A stretch of DNA of 64,000 nucleotides from Sipunculus nudus. Lineage: Eukaryota; Annelida; Sipuncula; Golfingiida; Sipunculidae. The stretch's first letter is position 1; the number at the start of each line of letters is the position of its first letter. The notes beneath the pieces are model-generated. The model was given only the letters and a program-made list of their open reading frames with translations. It was not told where the DNA came from and searched no databases. The stretch spans positions 27,637,058-27,701,057 of the forward strand of contig CM049310.1 in assembly GCA_026874595.1 (NCBI GenBank). The letters are read 5' to 3'. This document shows, piece after piece, positions 1 through 11,963 of this stretch. The position numbers were made by a program, and so were the translations under genes.

Positions 1-2814
1 TGATTCTTTAATTGAAACGTTTGTGATTCCATTGATTTGGGGTTATCCATTAACAATTAGAGTCCAAAAATAAAATGCCATGACGTATCAAGAAGAATGC
101 CCGGTATCTGTTTATTATCTTCTCGGATGTGAATATTAAATAAATATTAAATGTATAACGGGATCTCATAAAAATAGAAATAAAAAAAAGATAAAGTTGC
201 AGCATAAATTCACATTAATTCTTTAAATAATAGTTTCCGAATTCTACTGTTTATGAATATTCATGAAGATATAAACAAAAAGATCAAAGACAAGACTTCA
301 CTTGCAGTTTATGAATATTCATTAACCAACCAGACTCAGAAGTCATGCTTGAATTGGTCGCCGTCAGTTAACACGTCAGTTCTGACGTCAGAGCGATTAG
401 TTTGTCTGTCTAAGGAAGGCAATTTGTCAAATGTTCTGAAAATATTAACAGCGTCAGATATATATATCTATATGAACACAGTAGAAATCCTGCATCGCTC
501 ATCTTCAGGAAATTAATACGATGTCATATTTTGTCTTAAGCGGCCATCTGTGTAAAATAATTTACCACAGAAAAATGGCGGCAATAAAAAATAGCAAGCA
601 TGGCGTTATTTATTATTCTGTGACATTTATTATTTTGAAAAGGTTTAAATTTAGGTCAAAGGTTATTTAATCGGAGCATAATCAACACCCTGGGTTAAAC
701 TGCAATATGTTTTACCAAACGGATGTTGTATATGTAACAAATGATAAAATAGCTTTCCAAACGTTACTATTATCTTTTAATCATTTATTTGTGAAAGGTG
801 TCATTTCATTTTTGTATAATTAAAAAAATAATAATAACCAACACTCATAATACCTAATTAGTTTTGTCGATATAGCGTGTTAAGCTTTAGTGGACAGAGT
901 GCACTGCACGATCTTTCTATTTATATCCATGTCCCTGAGGCTTTCATAATCACTTACGTTTTTGAATGTTCAGTAGATTAACATGTACTACATTGGTGTT
1001 ACCTTTAATGGCGCTGCCTTTTTCCTTTCAAACCAAACATTAAATTGATTAACTCTTAATTCTAAAAATATAGTAATGACATTTTCCTAAAGGTACAAAT
1101 AGCTTTAAACATTATTAATTTTAAACTTCCCATCGTCAGATATTTAACTATTTTCAGACTCCAAAAATATTTCTCTCGCTCCAGGTTCCTCCATTAGTTT
1201 TCGGATTTTCTGCAACAGTCTGTATGCCACTGTTCAGCCTCTTGATTTTATAACAAAAGGAATCATTCAAAGTCATAACTATAAAGCACAGATTAATGAG
1301 AACCATTCAGGATAAAATAGTATAAAATTAAAATATGTTTCTTTTCAAATAATGCCTTGAATGTGATGAGGATTTTTCAGGTTCAATATATTTTTGTTGT
1401 ATTTAATACAGCCACTATACAACAGCTTTTCAATAAGCAAATAAGGATTTCTCTGTATGTGTTACTATTTGGAACAATATCATGTTTACTAGCTCTACTG
1501 TCAATCCGATAAGTGCGTACCCTCATTATTTTTTTTTAATTTCAGCCAATACACGCTCAGATAGAGATCAAGGACATTAAAAAGGGGCTTGCTTGTTTTA
1601 AGCAATATCATGGAAACGCTGTTGTACTCCGTGACTCTATTTCATAAATCACGCCCCGAATTCCGTCACAGTTATTGTGCTATATGTATGACACACTGCA
1701 GCAGAGTGCTAGATTTTCTCTTTTATTTACCATGGCAATTTGCCCGGCCCATTGTGTTTCTCAATTGACCTTCTTCAAATGCAGGCGACTTTTAAGGTCT
1801 GTGTATCGAGTCAAGTTTACCACTTTGCGCTATATTAAGCTCAATGGCCAAATGTTGACTTACTTGCAAGCACCCAAGCCGACTGAATAAACCACTTCAA
1901 AGCGACAAAGTGCCATTTTAGTAGACAATACTGATATTGTTATGATTAGATGATATAAATGAACGGACAGCTTTCAGCCATTACCATTTGATGAACGTTG
2001 GGCCGGGTGATAACCACGTGACTGGTTACCTAGATACGAGGTTACTAGGTCCGAACCCTACGACTTTTGATGGCTTTCACGAACTCCCAGTTTCAGCACT
2101 TCTCCCTAGTCAAGGATGTTTAATAAAACCATCCGACAGGGCTGAGCAATAAACCATCCAATCAAATCTGGTATTATGCACTGTGATAGAGAATTTGCGA
2201 CTGGACAATTTTTACCTGCCATCTAATAAAACATGTACTCAGTGTACACTGAGTTTGACAGAGCCAACTCTATAACTCTATATACACGGGGCTCACATGG
2301 GTTCCCTAATAAATCATTATAGCCTGTCTGTTCACACTTTTTATTTGATTCTCCCGTTGGTTATTTTAGTCTCTTATTTATGTGAATTTCTGCTGCCCAG
2401 ACCTCGGTCGATCGACGGTAAATTATCATCAAGTACTTCCGTTTTTGCTACTTGTTACAATTCAACACTGGCAACAACCAGGTTAACTCAGCTGTCATTC
2501 AAACTCATTTTGCTGCTAAAAGCTTGTCTGCCCCTCCGTATACTGAGTGAACATATCCTTTAGTGATATCCGTCTTATCTTGCAACCAAAAAGCTTCGTC
2601 TTTAATAAGTGCGCCCCAAATAATTCTCTGTGTTTTCTCTAGGGGCCAGTCGGACACTTATTATGTCAACTTAATCATTGTCTCGATAATGTAAATGAAG
2701 CGAACTGCACTTAATCTTCTGGGCAGTTTTTCTTGTTTGTTAATATTCTTCTCTCAGATGGTCATATTTTCTCTACAGTTTCCTGGTTCGTCATCACTGG
2801 CATGCATTATTTCT
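1..2814. other. No recognised gene
   Basis: AT-rich non-coding DNA. I see no exon with a convincing reading frame plus splice sites, and no repeat structure beyond scattered simple AT runs. The longest open frames (under 90 codons) resemble nothing I know. If the GPCR gene at 7560-7773 (minus) continues leftward, this could be part of one of its introns, but I found no TM2-TM7 exon here. Confidence 0.5.
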
Positions 2815-2818
2815 TTAT

Positions 2819-3612
2819 TGTTACGTGCTCTTTTTATTATGTGACACGGGCGTAACTTATGTTGTAGCGTTCTTGCCTGGCCGCTTGTTACATTCTATGT
2901 TTAATCCGTGTTGATTGAACTCTCGTTGTCATGTGAGCCTTGAGCTTTCACGCCTGGTCTTGGGTCACGTGTTGAGCCTGGTGTGTGGAGATACACAGCG
3001 CTGTTCTTGCTAGAGAATTCCTTAAACGTGTGTTGTGCAAGACCTTATAGACTATTCGAGAAGTGGAAAATTCCCGGCTTCAGGTGTGAAGGTATATATA
3101 GGGGCTGTTTTTTAGAACCAGAGGGCAGAGAGAGCATAGATTTTCCACGTAGAAGCGTGTGTCAGATTCTAAGACCTTATCCGACGAATGCGGCAATTAT
3201 ACATTTTCAAAGATTTTTTCCTGGATTTTATACATTTGGACTTTAGTTTACTTTCTGTGTTGTTGCAAGAACTTTCCACAGGACTGTCATTCTCCGTGAG
3301 TTTACATTCAAAGGACTTGGTGACGGTGTTAGTATCGAGGTACTGTACCATTATCTTTCTGTGTGATTATATTGACTTGTTGCTATACCGCTGTTTTACT
3401 GTATAATTGTATTGATTTAGTGTATTATATTGTTAGGGTTGTTTTAGGAACAAATTATAGTTATTTGTTAACAAAAAACCACTGACTTCTTTATTCATTC
3501 CCCTAGACATTTCACGCTGCCTAGTGTTGCTGGATCTGATTTTTTTTTATCTCCATTGCAAAATTTGTGTTCATCACGCATACGTGATCTGTTTATATTA
3601 GGTTCCGTAACA
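2819..3612 (+). mobile_element. Solo LTR of an LTR retrotransposon
   Basis: The unit starts TGTTACG and ends CGTAACA, so it has the canonical TG..CA ends within a perfect 7-bp terminal inverted repeat. It is flanked by a perfect 4-bp duplication, ttat, at 2815-2818 and 3613-3616. Length is 794 bp, normal for an LTR. A TATA-like box at 3093-3100 sits mid-element, as expected for a U3 promoter, and sets the + orientation. No primer-binding site, gag-pol frame or second LTR lies next to it, so it is read as a solo LTR left by LTR-LTR recombination. Ty3/Gypsy-like is an inference from the ends; BEL/Pao is also possible. Two short open frames inside it are probably meaningless. Confidence 0.75.
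3093..3100 (+). promoter_or_regulatory. TATA box of the solo LTR
   Basis: TATATATA is followed by a GGGG step, about 275 bp into the 794-bp LTR. It is the likely core promoter of the LTR. Transcription would start roughly 25-30 bp downstream, near the purine-rich stretch at 3120-3135. Whether it is active cannot be seen. Confidence 0.5.
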
Positions 3613-3616
3613 TTAT

Positions 3617-6569
3617 GTATCCGTTATGTTTTTTGTACGTTCTCGTCTGTCAGCGGAACTGTCGGCTGTCAGTGTAGTAGTATTACTTGAAATTTTCATG
3701 AAAAGTGTGTCACAACAACAGAAGAAAACTGTTCATCTTTTATTCTGGATTTGGGCTATTGATTTTTTTCCTCTTGGAACTCCTGCATTATTTCCATCTT
3801 ATTTTATATTCTCAATGAAGTCATTATGGAATCAAAACATCCATCGCTCTCTTATTGAAACAAGTTAAAACGTGTCGTTTACTAAAACAGCAATCGAGCA
3901 TTCTAACACCACTGCAGGTTTTATGTCTCTATATTTAGTATTGGACTGTCTGTAGGTATTTTGTAGATTTTATGGATCTACATAGTACAGTTACACAAGC
4001 TGTATGTAAAATGACCATAAGCACCGACATTTTCTGTTATAGTTATAGGATAACTACGCGCTACATAGTAAAATTTGTGCTGCGTCAAAAAGTACAAAAG
4101 TATAAAAAATACAGGTAGGATATATATATATCAAATATTAGGCTTTTTTCTATGGAATTTTTAAATTTGAAAGCCTCTTTAGACAACGTTATTTTAGTAA
4201 CTTTCAAATGCAGATGATAGAGCTAGGGTCGGACGTCAGGTTTAGAGAAGATAAATTGAAGCCATTATATACATATAAGATTATAATGACGGTGTATCTG
4301 AAAGAAAATAAATTTATAAAATTAATGACGATAATTGGTTCTATTAAATAGTTAGGCTGAAACTATACTCTAATGTTACTCAATCAATCACAAACAAGTA
4401 TAAATTAGGCATCGGCTGATACTTACAGCAACGGATACCTTGTATATTAATACGTTTTTGTAGCTCTGAAACCCAGACAAATTAAAATAAATGTTTGCCA
4501 GCGGATGTAAACGGACTTGGCTCTGCCTCTGCGGGCCGCACAATGAGATCGAGTCTACATGGTTTCTTTGCGCTCAATCTTCTCAATGACTGCTCTCCCA
4601 GGAGGCCTTATTGAAATAATACTGGTAGCTATTATAAATGAAATCAACGCTCCTTTGAAATAGTTAGATCTCAGTGCCAGCTCTAGTTTTTAATAAGTGA
4701 AATATATTGCATTGTCAGCCACATGTTTATCAGATTGATGCTGGGTTTATGCCAGTCAACTAACTCAAACCGATGTCTAAATCAACATTTCGTGGCAAAA
4801 TTTTTGCAGTCTGTCCCTGGACCCTCGTACCTCAAATCTTGTCCCTATATTACACATACCTAATAAAAATCTCAACTTCGTGTTTACATGCAAATACTCC
4901 GCCAGTTTTGCATAATGTATAACATAACTTGAAATTTAGCGTTAACTTTTCGATTAATTGTCTATGACGACGATCTGGCATTGACATTTCTGACAGTCAA
5001 TGCCCCTGAGATCTGTTCAACAGCTGTGACACCACTATGTTACATCGACTGACGTCATCAATTTGATTAACCAATTGTGTTTATCACTTCTCAGGCGGTA
5101 AATATATTTCAGAAACGTTATACTGAATTGTCACATATGTTTATCGTACATTTGCAGTGAAAGGTAAAACATTTTTCTCTCGTGCAATCAGGGTAACGCC
5201 TCTAGTGAACTTTGGACCAAACTGTTTAATACTTGTTTATTACAAATTAAGTACTGACGCGGACGATAGATAAAGCCTTTGCTTTATGAATCATGACACA
5301 CTCGCGACGCAGGGACCACAGTACGGGTAGGGATACTTGATCAATAATATGATTATCAGAAAGTACTTACATTAGGGTACACTGACCCGATCATGCATGG
5401 TGTTTCCATTTACAGAGTTCTCTGAATAAGGGGATTACAGTAATATAGCAATGAAATATGTATAGTCCTATAATTGTAAATCCTCATTCTATTTACGGAT
5501 AATCCCTGCTGCTTTATTCTCCAATCAGCCATTACTTTATATGCCATTGAGGCTGTGCGGGGATTGTTACAAAGACCTTCCAGTTTGGGAGTACTCTTTT
5601 TTTAATACTGCTAGGCCATATTTCACCAGAGCCCCAATCGCTAGGCGAGCAATAACGCTGACGCTGCATCTTACCTGGTCTTAAAGAGATAATTTAAACA
5701 GCCATTCATCTTCCTGTGTGGATGAGCTCAAGTGTAAAACGAAACTGGATGCCAGTTACACCAAGGCCGTAAGGCAAACAAACAGCGCTATGATCGTGAC
5801 TGAACTTTTTTGTTCTGCTGAGCGACTTTCAGAATTTTCCCATTTTGTTTGAGCACCCTCAAAGATGGCAGGTATAACCATGTTGTAAACCACTTACCAG
5901 CAGCCCTCGCTTTTTTACAAAGAATTTTTAGCAGTCCGGGTACATTTGTCCCTAGTTTTAAAGGAAACAATGGACTTTAGCTGGTACCTGCATTCAGAAG
6001 CATCGCTATATGTTTTTTCCGTGTTTTACCTCTTGCTGTGACATGTATATGCGGTTAAGTGTACTAGAGTACTGAGAAACCCGATACCCATTAGCTTTTT
6101 TGAAACCCTCCTTAACATTCTACGGGGATTCTTAAAAGTGATGTACGAAAAATATTAAATTCGAAAATTCTAAATATTCAATAAGTGAAAGACGCTATAA
6201 TAATTCTTTCTACTTTGCACCGAATGATAATTGTTTTTTTACAATGTTTGTATAGTTTGTTTCTTCAAGCTCGTATATGTTACGTAATTTTGCTTTACTT
6301 TGCTGGAATCGTTCTTTGATCCATATTTTCGCTTTCCACGATGTGTTTGTCATTCCATATTTGATTTGTAGTTTTAATATATCCTTTTATACCCATTCCT
6401 TTTTACTTTCAACTGAACTCCCTGCGCTTTTTGTACACTTCCCGCTTTTCGCCTGTTGGAAATTGCGCAAATGTCCTGTTTTAGTCATATGCAACATTTA
6501 CAGCGTCCAAATTTAATTGCACAGATGCATTTTATGTTCCGTGTTATTTGGGCTAAGTGTTAGTTATTT
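3617..6569. other. No recognised gene
   Basis: AT-rich DNA between the solo LTR and the 31-bp minisatellite. A GTAAGT-containing minus-strand open frame near 5788-5970 was considered as an exon, but its peptide matches no family I recognise. The stretch may be intronic to the minus-strand GPCR gene. Confidence 0.4.
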
Positions 6570-7290
6570 GCCATTTTTCTGTACTTGAGCTTCACTTATC
6601 CCGTTGGTTTGAGACTTGTTCTGTACATCCCGTGTTAGTTGCCTATTTGCACCTTATTTCCCGTGTAGTGCACTTGCGTTTTTTGTCGCGTGTCATTTTT
6701 CTTCATGCCCTTCAGGGCAAGTGTCAGTTGTGTACTTGCACATTACGTCCCGTTTTACTTGTGTACGGGCGCTTTACGTCGCGTGTCAGTTGTGAACTTG
6801 AGCTTTACGTCCCGTTTTAATGGTGTACTTGCACTTAACGTCCCGTTTTAGTTGTGTACTTGCGCTTAACGGCCCGTTTTAGTTGTATACTTGCGCTTTA
6901 CATCCCGTTCTAGTTGTGTACTTGCGCTTTACGTCCCGTTTTAGTTGTGTACTTGCGCTTAACGCCCCGTTTTAGATGTGTACTTGCGTTTTACGTCCCG
7001 TTTTATTTGTTTACTTGCGCTTTACGTCCCGTTTTAGTTGTGGACTTGCGCTTCACGGCCCGTGTTGGTTGTGTACTTGCGCTTCACGCCCCGTGTTGGT
7101 TGTGTACTTGCACTTCACGCCCCGTGTTGGTTGTGTTCTTGCGCTTCACGGACCGTGATAGTCGTGTACTTGGGTTTAACGTTCATTGTTACTTATGTAT
7201 ACTTGCGTTTCATGCCCCGTGTTAGTTTTGTGCTTGTGCTTTACGTCAAGTATTACTCGCGGACTTTCTACATTCCGTGTTATTTACATT
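6570..7290. repeat. 31-bp minisatellite, ~22 diverged copies
   Basis: Consensus unit is about 31 bp, with the core TACTTGCGCTTTACGTCCCG followed by TTTTAGTTGTG. The central copies (about 6800-7150) are most alike and the edges decay. The unit length is not a multiple of three, so adjacent copies read in different frames. The overlapping open frames here (up to 103 codons, cysteine- and leucine-rich) are repeat artefacts, not a protein. The array lies about 270 bp past the splice donor of the minus-strand GPCR exon, so it probably sits in that gene's intron. Confidence 0.9.
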
Positions 7291-7551
7291 TTACTACCGT
7301 TTTAGTTTCTTGTCTGTGTATTATCTGCTAATTTTTCCAAAATTAAAAAAAAATAAACAATTGAAAATATCAACAGTAGATAAAGAGTTAAATTTTGTGT
7401 AAATTAAATCACTCCATACCATAAGTTGTGATATGAGATAGCATAAAGGTATTTTATACGGTATGATATCATAAACCGTAATTATTAAAAGTATAACATG
7501 ATTTAAAAAAGTCATGTTACATAACATGACATAACATGACATCACACACAG

Positions 7552-7560
7552 CTTCTTACC
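7552..7560 (-). other. Splice donor of the GPCR exon
   Basis: On the minus strand the exon ends ...GTCATG and is followed by GTAAGAAG, a strong U1-type donor. The break falls between codons (phase 0) immediately after the Met that follows the TM1 GNV motif. Confidence 0.7.
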
Positions 7561-7745
7561 ATGACGTTTCCTATATTTCCTATGAGCGTTGAACACGTCA
7601 TGACGACGAGGTACGTGATAGTAAGCACAGGGTGTTCCTTGAAGTAATCAATGTTCAGTAATCTGTCTAACTCGGAGTTATTATCCACGACGGACGAGTT
7701 CGAATCTCGTCCGTAGTCTTCTCCCAACGCTGCCATTAAATCCAT
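7560..7745 (-). CDS. Class A GPCR, first coding exon (N-terminus and TM1)
   Basis: This is the N-terminal 62 residues of a rhodopsin-family receptor. A signalling role at the plasma membrane through G proteins is the family expectation. The start is the Met at 7745-7743, in a good context (AACAATGG); a Met five codons upstream is in frame but weaker. Residues 1-38 form an acidic extracellular tail with sequons at N16 (NSS) and N22 (NNS). TM1 begins near P39 (HPVLTITYLVVMTC) and contains GNIGNVM, so N60 corresponds to N1.50 of the class A GN-V motif. The exon runs to 7773 including a short 5'UTR and stops in phase 0 at a GTAAGA donor. An upstream acceptor means a 5'UTR exon lies to the right. 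TM2-TM7 were not found in the window. Small-ligand or peptide specificity cannot be told from TM1; a neuropeptide-type receptor is only a guess. Confidence 0.7.
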
Positions 7746-7773
7746 TGTTATGGTGTGCACATGTTCAGGTCAT

Positions 7774-7793
7774 CTGTAAAAATAAAACAAGAT
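7774..7793 (-). other. Splice acceptor upstream of the GPCR start exon
   Basis: On the minus strand a T-rich tract followed by TTTTTACAG ends at 7774, so the exon begins at 7773. A very short upstream frame (ATG ACC TGA) sits right at the exon start, about 28 nt before the GPCR start codon. It is a possible uORF. Confidence 0.55.
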
Positions 7794-8212
7794 CGGTATC
7801 AGATAAATACAAAAAAAAAATCAATCTCTCACACACATACACACATAAATGAATGAATAAATAAATAAATATTTATATATATGATTTTTTTCTGAAATAA
7901 TTATTAAAAACTAAAGTGCATATATACTAAATATACCTACTTGACAGAAAAATACGTTGCCAGAATTTCCTCACACACAATAAACGTCTTAAGGTACTCG
8001 CGTTCTGAACCAGCTTGTATTTTAGTCCTAGTCTCCAGTAACGGTAAGCTGATATACACTAGGTAAGAAAGAGCAAGTCCAGAACCACTTGGCCACGTAC
8101 AGCCACTTAGCTCTGTGCCGGTTATAAACTTGTAGTTGGGTTTTTCTATTCAGCGGTATGTCCTAAATGACCGCGGCATGAAGAGAAAGCAGACGATTAT
8201 CTGCGCGCTCAG

Positions 8213-8681
8213 GTGGCGGCCGGGAATAAATGTACCGCTGCTTTTTCAGTTACTCCACCCGCTGATGAAAACGCTCCGGTTCAAGTGAACAAATTTGTTC
8301 TGGGAATTGATCCTTCTCCAAGCAAACACCGAGTAACTGTTAGAGCGACACCTGTAGTTGTTTCAGAAGATATTACAGCTGCACAAGCTGGCGCTGACTC
8401 CTGGGGCTCCGCTCTGCCTGCGGGCTCTACCTGCGCCCGATCGATCCGACTACGTGAACAACCTGACCGTGCGCCTGCCAGGAAAAAACAAGAGTTCCCG
8501 CCATTTTTATAAAAAGTTTATCCATTCAATCACAGTTAATATAAAACCCTGTTCTTCTTTCAATAAACCTGTGAGCAACCAGTTGGCTGGAGCTGAATAC
8601 ATTGCTGAGGCGCAGAAGCCAACATATTTTGACAGACAAAAATCTCCGAACACGCTGAGTTATTGGATACAATTGAATTAA
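8213..8681 (+). other. GC-richer open segment, coding status unclear
   Basis: This stretch stands out from its AT-rich surroundings. One frame is open from 8213 to 8512. A second overlapping frame is open from 8358 to 8681, and its first part (8363-8490) uses many CTG, GTG, GAC, AAC and CGC codons, as in RSDYVNNLTVRLPG. Neither peptide resembles a family I know. A TTTCAG immediately precedes the codon-biased part and could be a splice acceptor. It could be an exon, a decayed retrocopy, or a GC-rich regulatory region upstream of the minus-strand GPCR. I cannot choose between these. Confidence 0.2.
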
Positions 8682-8787
8682 AAACAATATCATCGTTATT
8701 TATTATTTTATCACCACTTGTGTCAAATATTATTCACAAAAATGTCACGTCAAGGAAAACATTCATATAAAAATGTTGATTTGTAAA

Positions 8788-8896
8788 CTCTCTCTCTCTC
8801 TCTGTCAGTCTGGCTGTCTGTCTTTCTCTGTCTCTGTGTGTCTGTCTGTGTGTCTGTCTGTGTGTCTGTCTGTCTGTGTCTCTCTCTCTCTTTCTT

Positions 8897-8948
<52 letters not shown>

Positions 8949-8980
8949 AATATTTAAATAATATATATATATATATATAT
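8788..8980. repeat. Composite (CT)n/(CTGT)n/(TA)n microsatellite
   Basis: A CT run passes into CTGT/TG-rich tetranucleotides, then a second CT run, then TA dinucleotides broken by two TTTAAATA motifs. Confidence 0.95.
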
Positions 8981-9093
8981 CATATTTAATATAAGTTCTG
9001 GAAATGGAAACACTAAATTTGAATAAAAATAATCCCATACAGGTATAAAGGAATATCAGTCTCCTAATAAAACTGTGGTTGTGGCGTATAATT

Positions 9094-9213
9094 CACAAAT
9101 TTACTCATCATTCACGATCGCTCCGGGCGTACAAGTCACAAACTAACTCATCATTCACGGTAGCTCCGGGCGTTTAGGTTACAAATTAACTAACCATTCA
9201 CGGTAGCTCTGGT
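9094..9213. repeat. 43-bp tandem repeat, 3 copies
   Basis: Copies start at 9094, 9137 and 9180. Each contains ACTCATCATTCACGGTAGCT or a close variant followed by CCGGGCGT. The third copy is truncated and more diverged. Confidence 0.85.
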
Positions 9214-11960
9214 AATAAAGAGCTAAAAATATGTCTCCGATATCAGTTTAAAAATAAAGATTTGTGACTGATATATTGAAAATAATGTTTCAGCTCATGA
9301 GAATGAATAACAAATGAATTGTTTGTACTATATCAACAGAGTTTTTATCAAACAAGCACCAAGACGAAGGGTAGAATACAGAGTACTTTAAAGTTTAAAA
9401 CTCTACTCTGTCCATATGTAAAATATGTATTGATTGACTTAATGCGACTAGTAGCATTTTTCTTATAATTTCCTATACAATTAGTTGGTACTGTAAATGC
9501 AGGTAGTATTTTTTGTCTTATAAGGTAAAAACACTTTTTAAAAAAAAGACAGGAAACCGATCTTCCATAATCAATCCTGTTAAATTGTTTTCATTTAATT
9601 ACCAAGTCTCTATTAAGTTTCCTTTATCTTCTTCATTAGTAGGCTTATTCCAGTAAATGAGGTTACGACCCGTGCCAACCCACAGCTCTGCCTGTTCCTT
9701 TAGGATGAGAATAACATTGTGATCTTAGAATATGCGGATATTAATTATTAACACTAATGGATTTTAGATTATCTTACATCTTAGGAATGAAAAAGGTTAA
9801 AATTGGATCAGTTTTGTCGGGCAAAGTTTAGATTTCGCTTGAAGTAAACATAAGACTTTCTCGCTTAAAGCCTTACCCTAAATCCCATATATCTATTTCA
9901 TTCCAACTAATTCTCCGTGTCCCACTGAGTCTTGTCAGCTGGACTTAGGTCTTATATGTAATTTATTCAGAAATACATTACGGATGTAGACTACAGGTCT
10001 GAACCATGCTGCTGCTTTGTAATGTGTTGCTTCATCAGTGACCAGGACCCAACAATAGAGAACACTTGTGATGTTAATCCAATTAGCCACAAATAAACGT
10101 ACACGGACGCCGCTGAAAGTAGACGTAATGGGCGAAATGCTGAACTTTCTCCCAATTATTTTCAGCTTATAAAATCACAGGTTCCTCGTTTTTTTTTGTA
10201 AAATATTCTGCCATATTAATTAGGCCATCTAATGTAATATTTGAAACGGTTTCAAGTTTAGATTTATAGTTATTTGTTATAAATAAGTTATGGAGATTAG
10301 ACCTTTTATGAAATATAGCACATATGAAAGGGTTATGTCAGCATTGTTGTCTGAGCCCTGATGTCACTTTTAATAGGATTCGAGGATATTTTGGTCTGCT
10401 ATGATATAGATTTCGCTAATACAGAATAACCTTGAGATCGAGAAATCGACAAGCTCATGTGAATATGCTCACACCACTCAGAAAATCATTCAGAACGAGT
10501 TAAGTTTTGAGAGCGTGAATTATATTTTCTGTTCCGGTTTTACTCGACACTGATTAGTTCAACTAAAGACAGAAAACTGCGAAATGTCGTTTACAGTAAA
10601 AGAAAACGTTCTCGGAATACCCAGTCCCAGCTGGAGACGGTAATGTGTTGTCCATGTAGTCAATGAGACATATAGTTGGCCAGTTGGGTCCCGTGTTGTG
10701 TTTTGGTCGGGTCCCTCCACTGCGATAAACCTCTCCCTCGGCTGCCAAGGCTGGCTTAGTGGTTTAAGTTCGGCACTTCAGGTTGCGGCAAAAGCAGTAA
10801 CTGTTAAGTTTTGTTAATGAATTTAACCTTGTGACAAACAAGGAACCTAAGCATTGTACTGGAAACAAACATCGTTCGGACAAATGAGTTCCTAAAATGT
10901 GGACTTATATCATGAAAACTGTATCTTGAAATAATGTCAAGACTGTCATAATGAATTAACGTTAAAGATTCATATGTGACAAGTTTACATATACCGAAAT
11001 AAGATAACTGTCTAAATAAAATGATAAAATAAGGTTACCGCGACAGCAGGATGTTAAGATAAGAGGTGGCAAAAAATTGTGTTGATCAGCTGCTGAAAGA
11101 GCCTTTAAAACTGTTTTCTCTTCGGAGAATAACGTTGAAGGTTTAAAAATTTTAATATTGCTTCAAGCAGGACAGCAGATGTTTTTCTTTCTTATATGAG
11201 CTTAAATGCGTATATAATCTGGTAAAATCTAATGACAAATTTGTAATGAAAGTTTCTATTGGAATTAAGGACGGTTGGTCTCAGAAGGCTGCCCTGTGAG
11301 CCAAACATTACGAGGGACTGTTACGGTACTCACTCAACTGGTGATTACAATGGTGCCATTCATTTTTCGCTTTGATATTTAGTAGCTTAAAACTTACATA
11401 CAAACATACCTCCTTACCTGTGCAATTCAACGGTCTATTGCGAGGTTCCGAAAAAAAGAATTTTCAAATGCTAGACCTTCTGTCTGGTAAGACCTTCTGT
11501 CTAAAGAGTAAATATTGCCATCTTTTTAAATATTAGATATTTATATATGAAGGTTTCTAATCTGATTGATTCATGGTAAATTAGAATTTGAGAAAAAATA
11601 TTATATAAACTCTAAGAAATGTGACATCAGTTTTGCAAATCTGTGGACAAATACATATGCCACCGCTAAATGGATGAACAAGACCACATGCGGCATTTTT
11701 ACAGAGTACATATGAGAGGTGTATACCCCAGAGGGTTCAAATAAATGCATTCACGCTTCCTTCCTGGAGAGAAATAACTGAAATTAAGCCTCTTTGTTGC
11801 AGTAACATTAACATGTATATATTATAAAACATTATTATAATATTTTCAACCTACAAAAGAGCATATAATTCTTTAATAAATTTTGTTAAACATTATATAT
11901 GATGGATTAAAGCAAATTAAATAAAAAATACACAGTGTGTCATAGCTTTTCAGCGCACTG
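9214..11960. other. No recognised gene
   Basis: AT-rich non-coding DNA. At 10750-10766 there is a tRNA A-box-like GGCTTAGTGGTTTAAG, but no B box follows at the right distance, so it is at best a truncated SINE head. Confidence 0.4.
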
Positions 11961-11963
11961 AAA

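Noticed and set aside
5788-5970. Minus-strand frame containing a GTAAGT donor, considered as a further GPCR exon
   Set aside because: The peptide is basic and has no transmembrane segment or class A motif; one donor-like hexamer is expected by chance.
6557-7331. Cysteine/leucine-rich open frames up to 103 codons
   Set aside because: They are read across the 31-bp minisatellite in three overlapping frames and merely repeat the unit.
7690-7714. Possible tRNA gene from the TTCGAAT hairpin
   Set aside because: No A box, D-arm or acceptor stem surrounds it, and it lies inside the GPCR coding frame; kept only as a hairpin observation.
10750-10766. tRNA A-box-like GGCTTAGTGGTTTAAG
   Set aside because: No B box follows at the expected distance, so a SINE cannot be supported.
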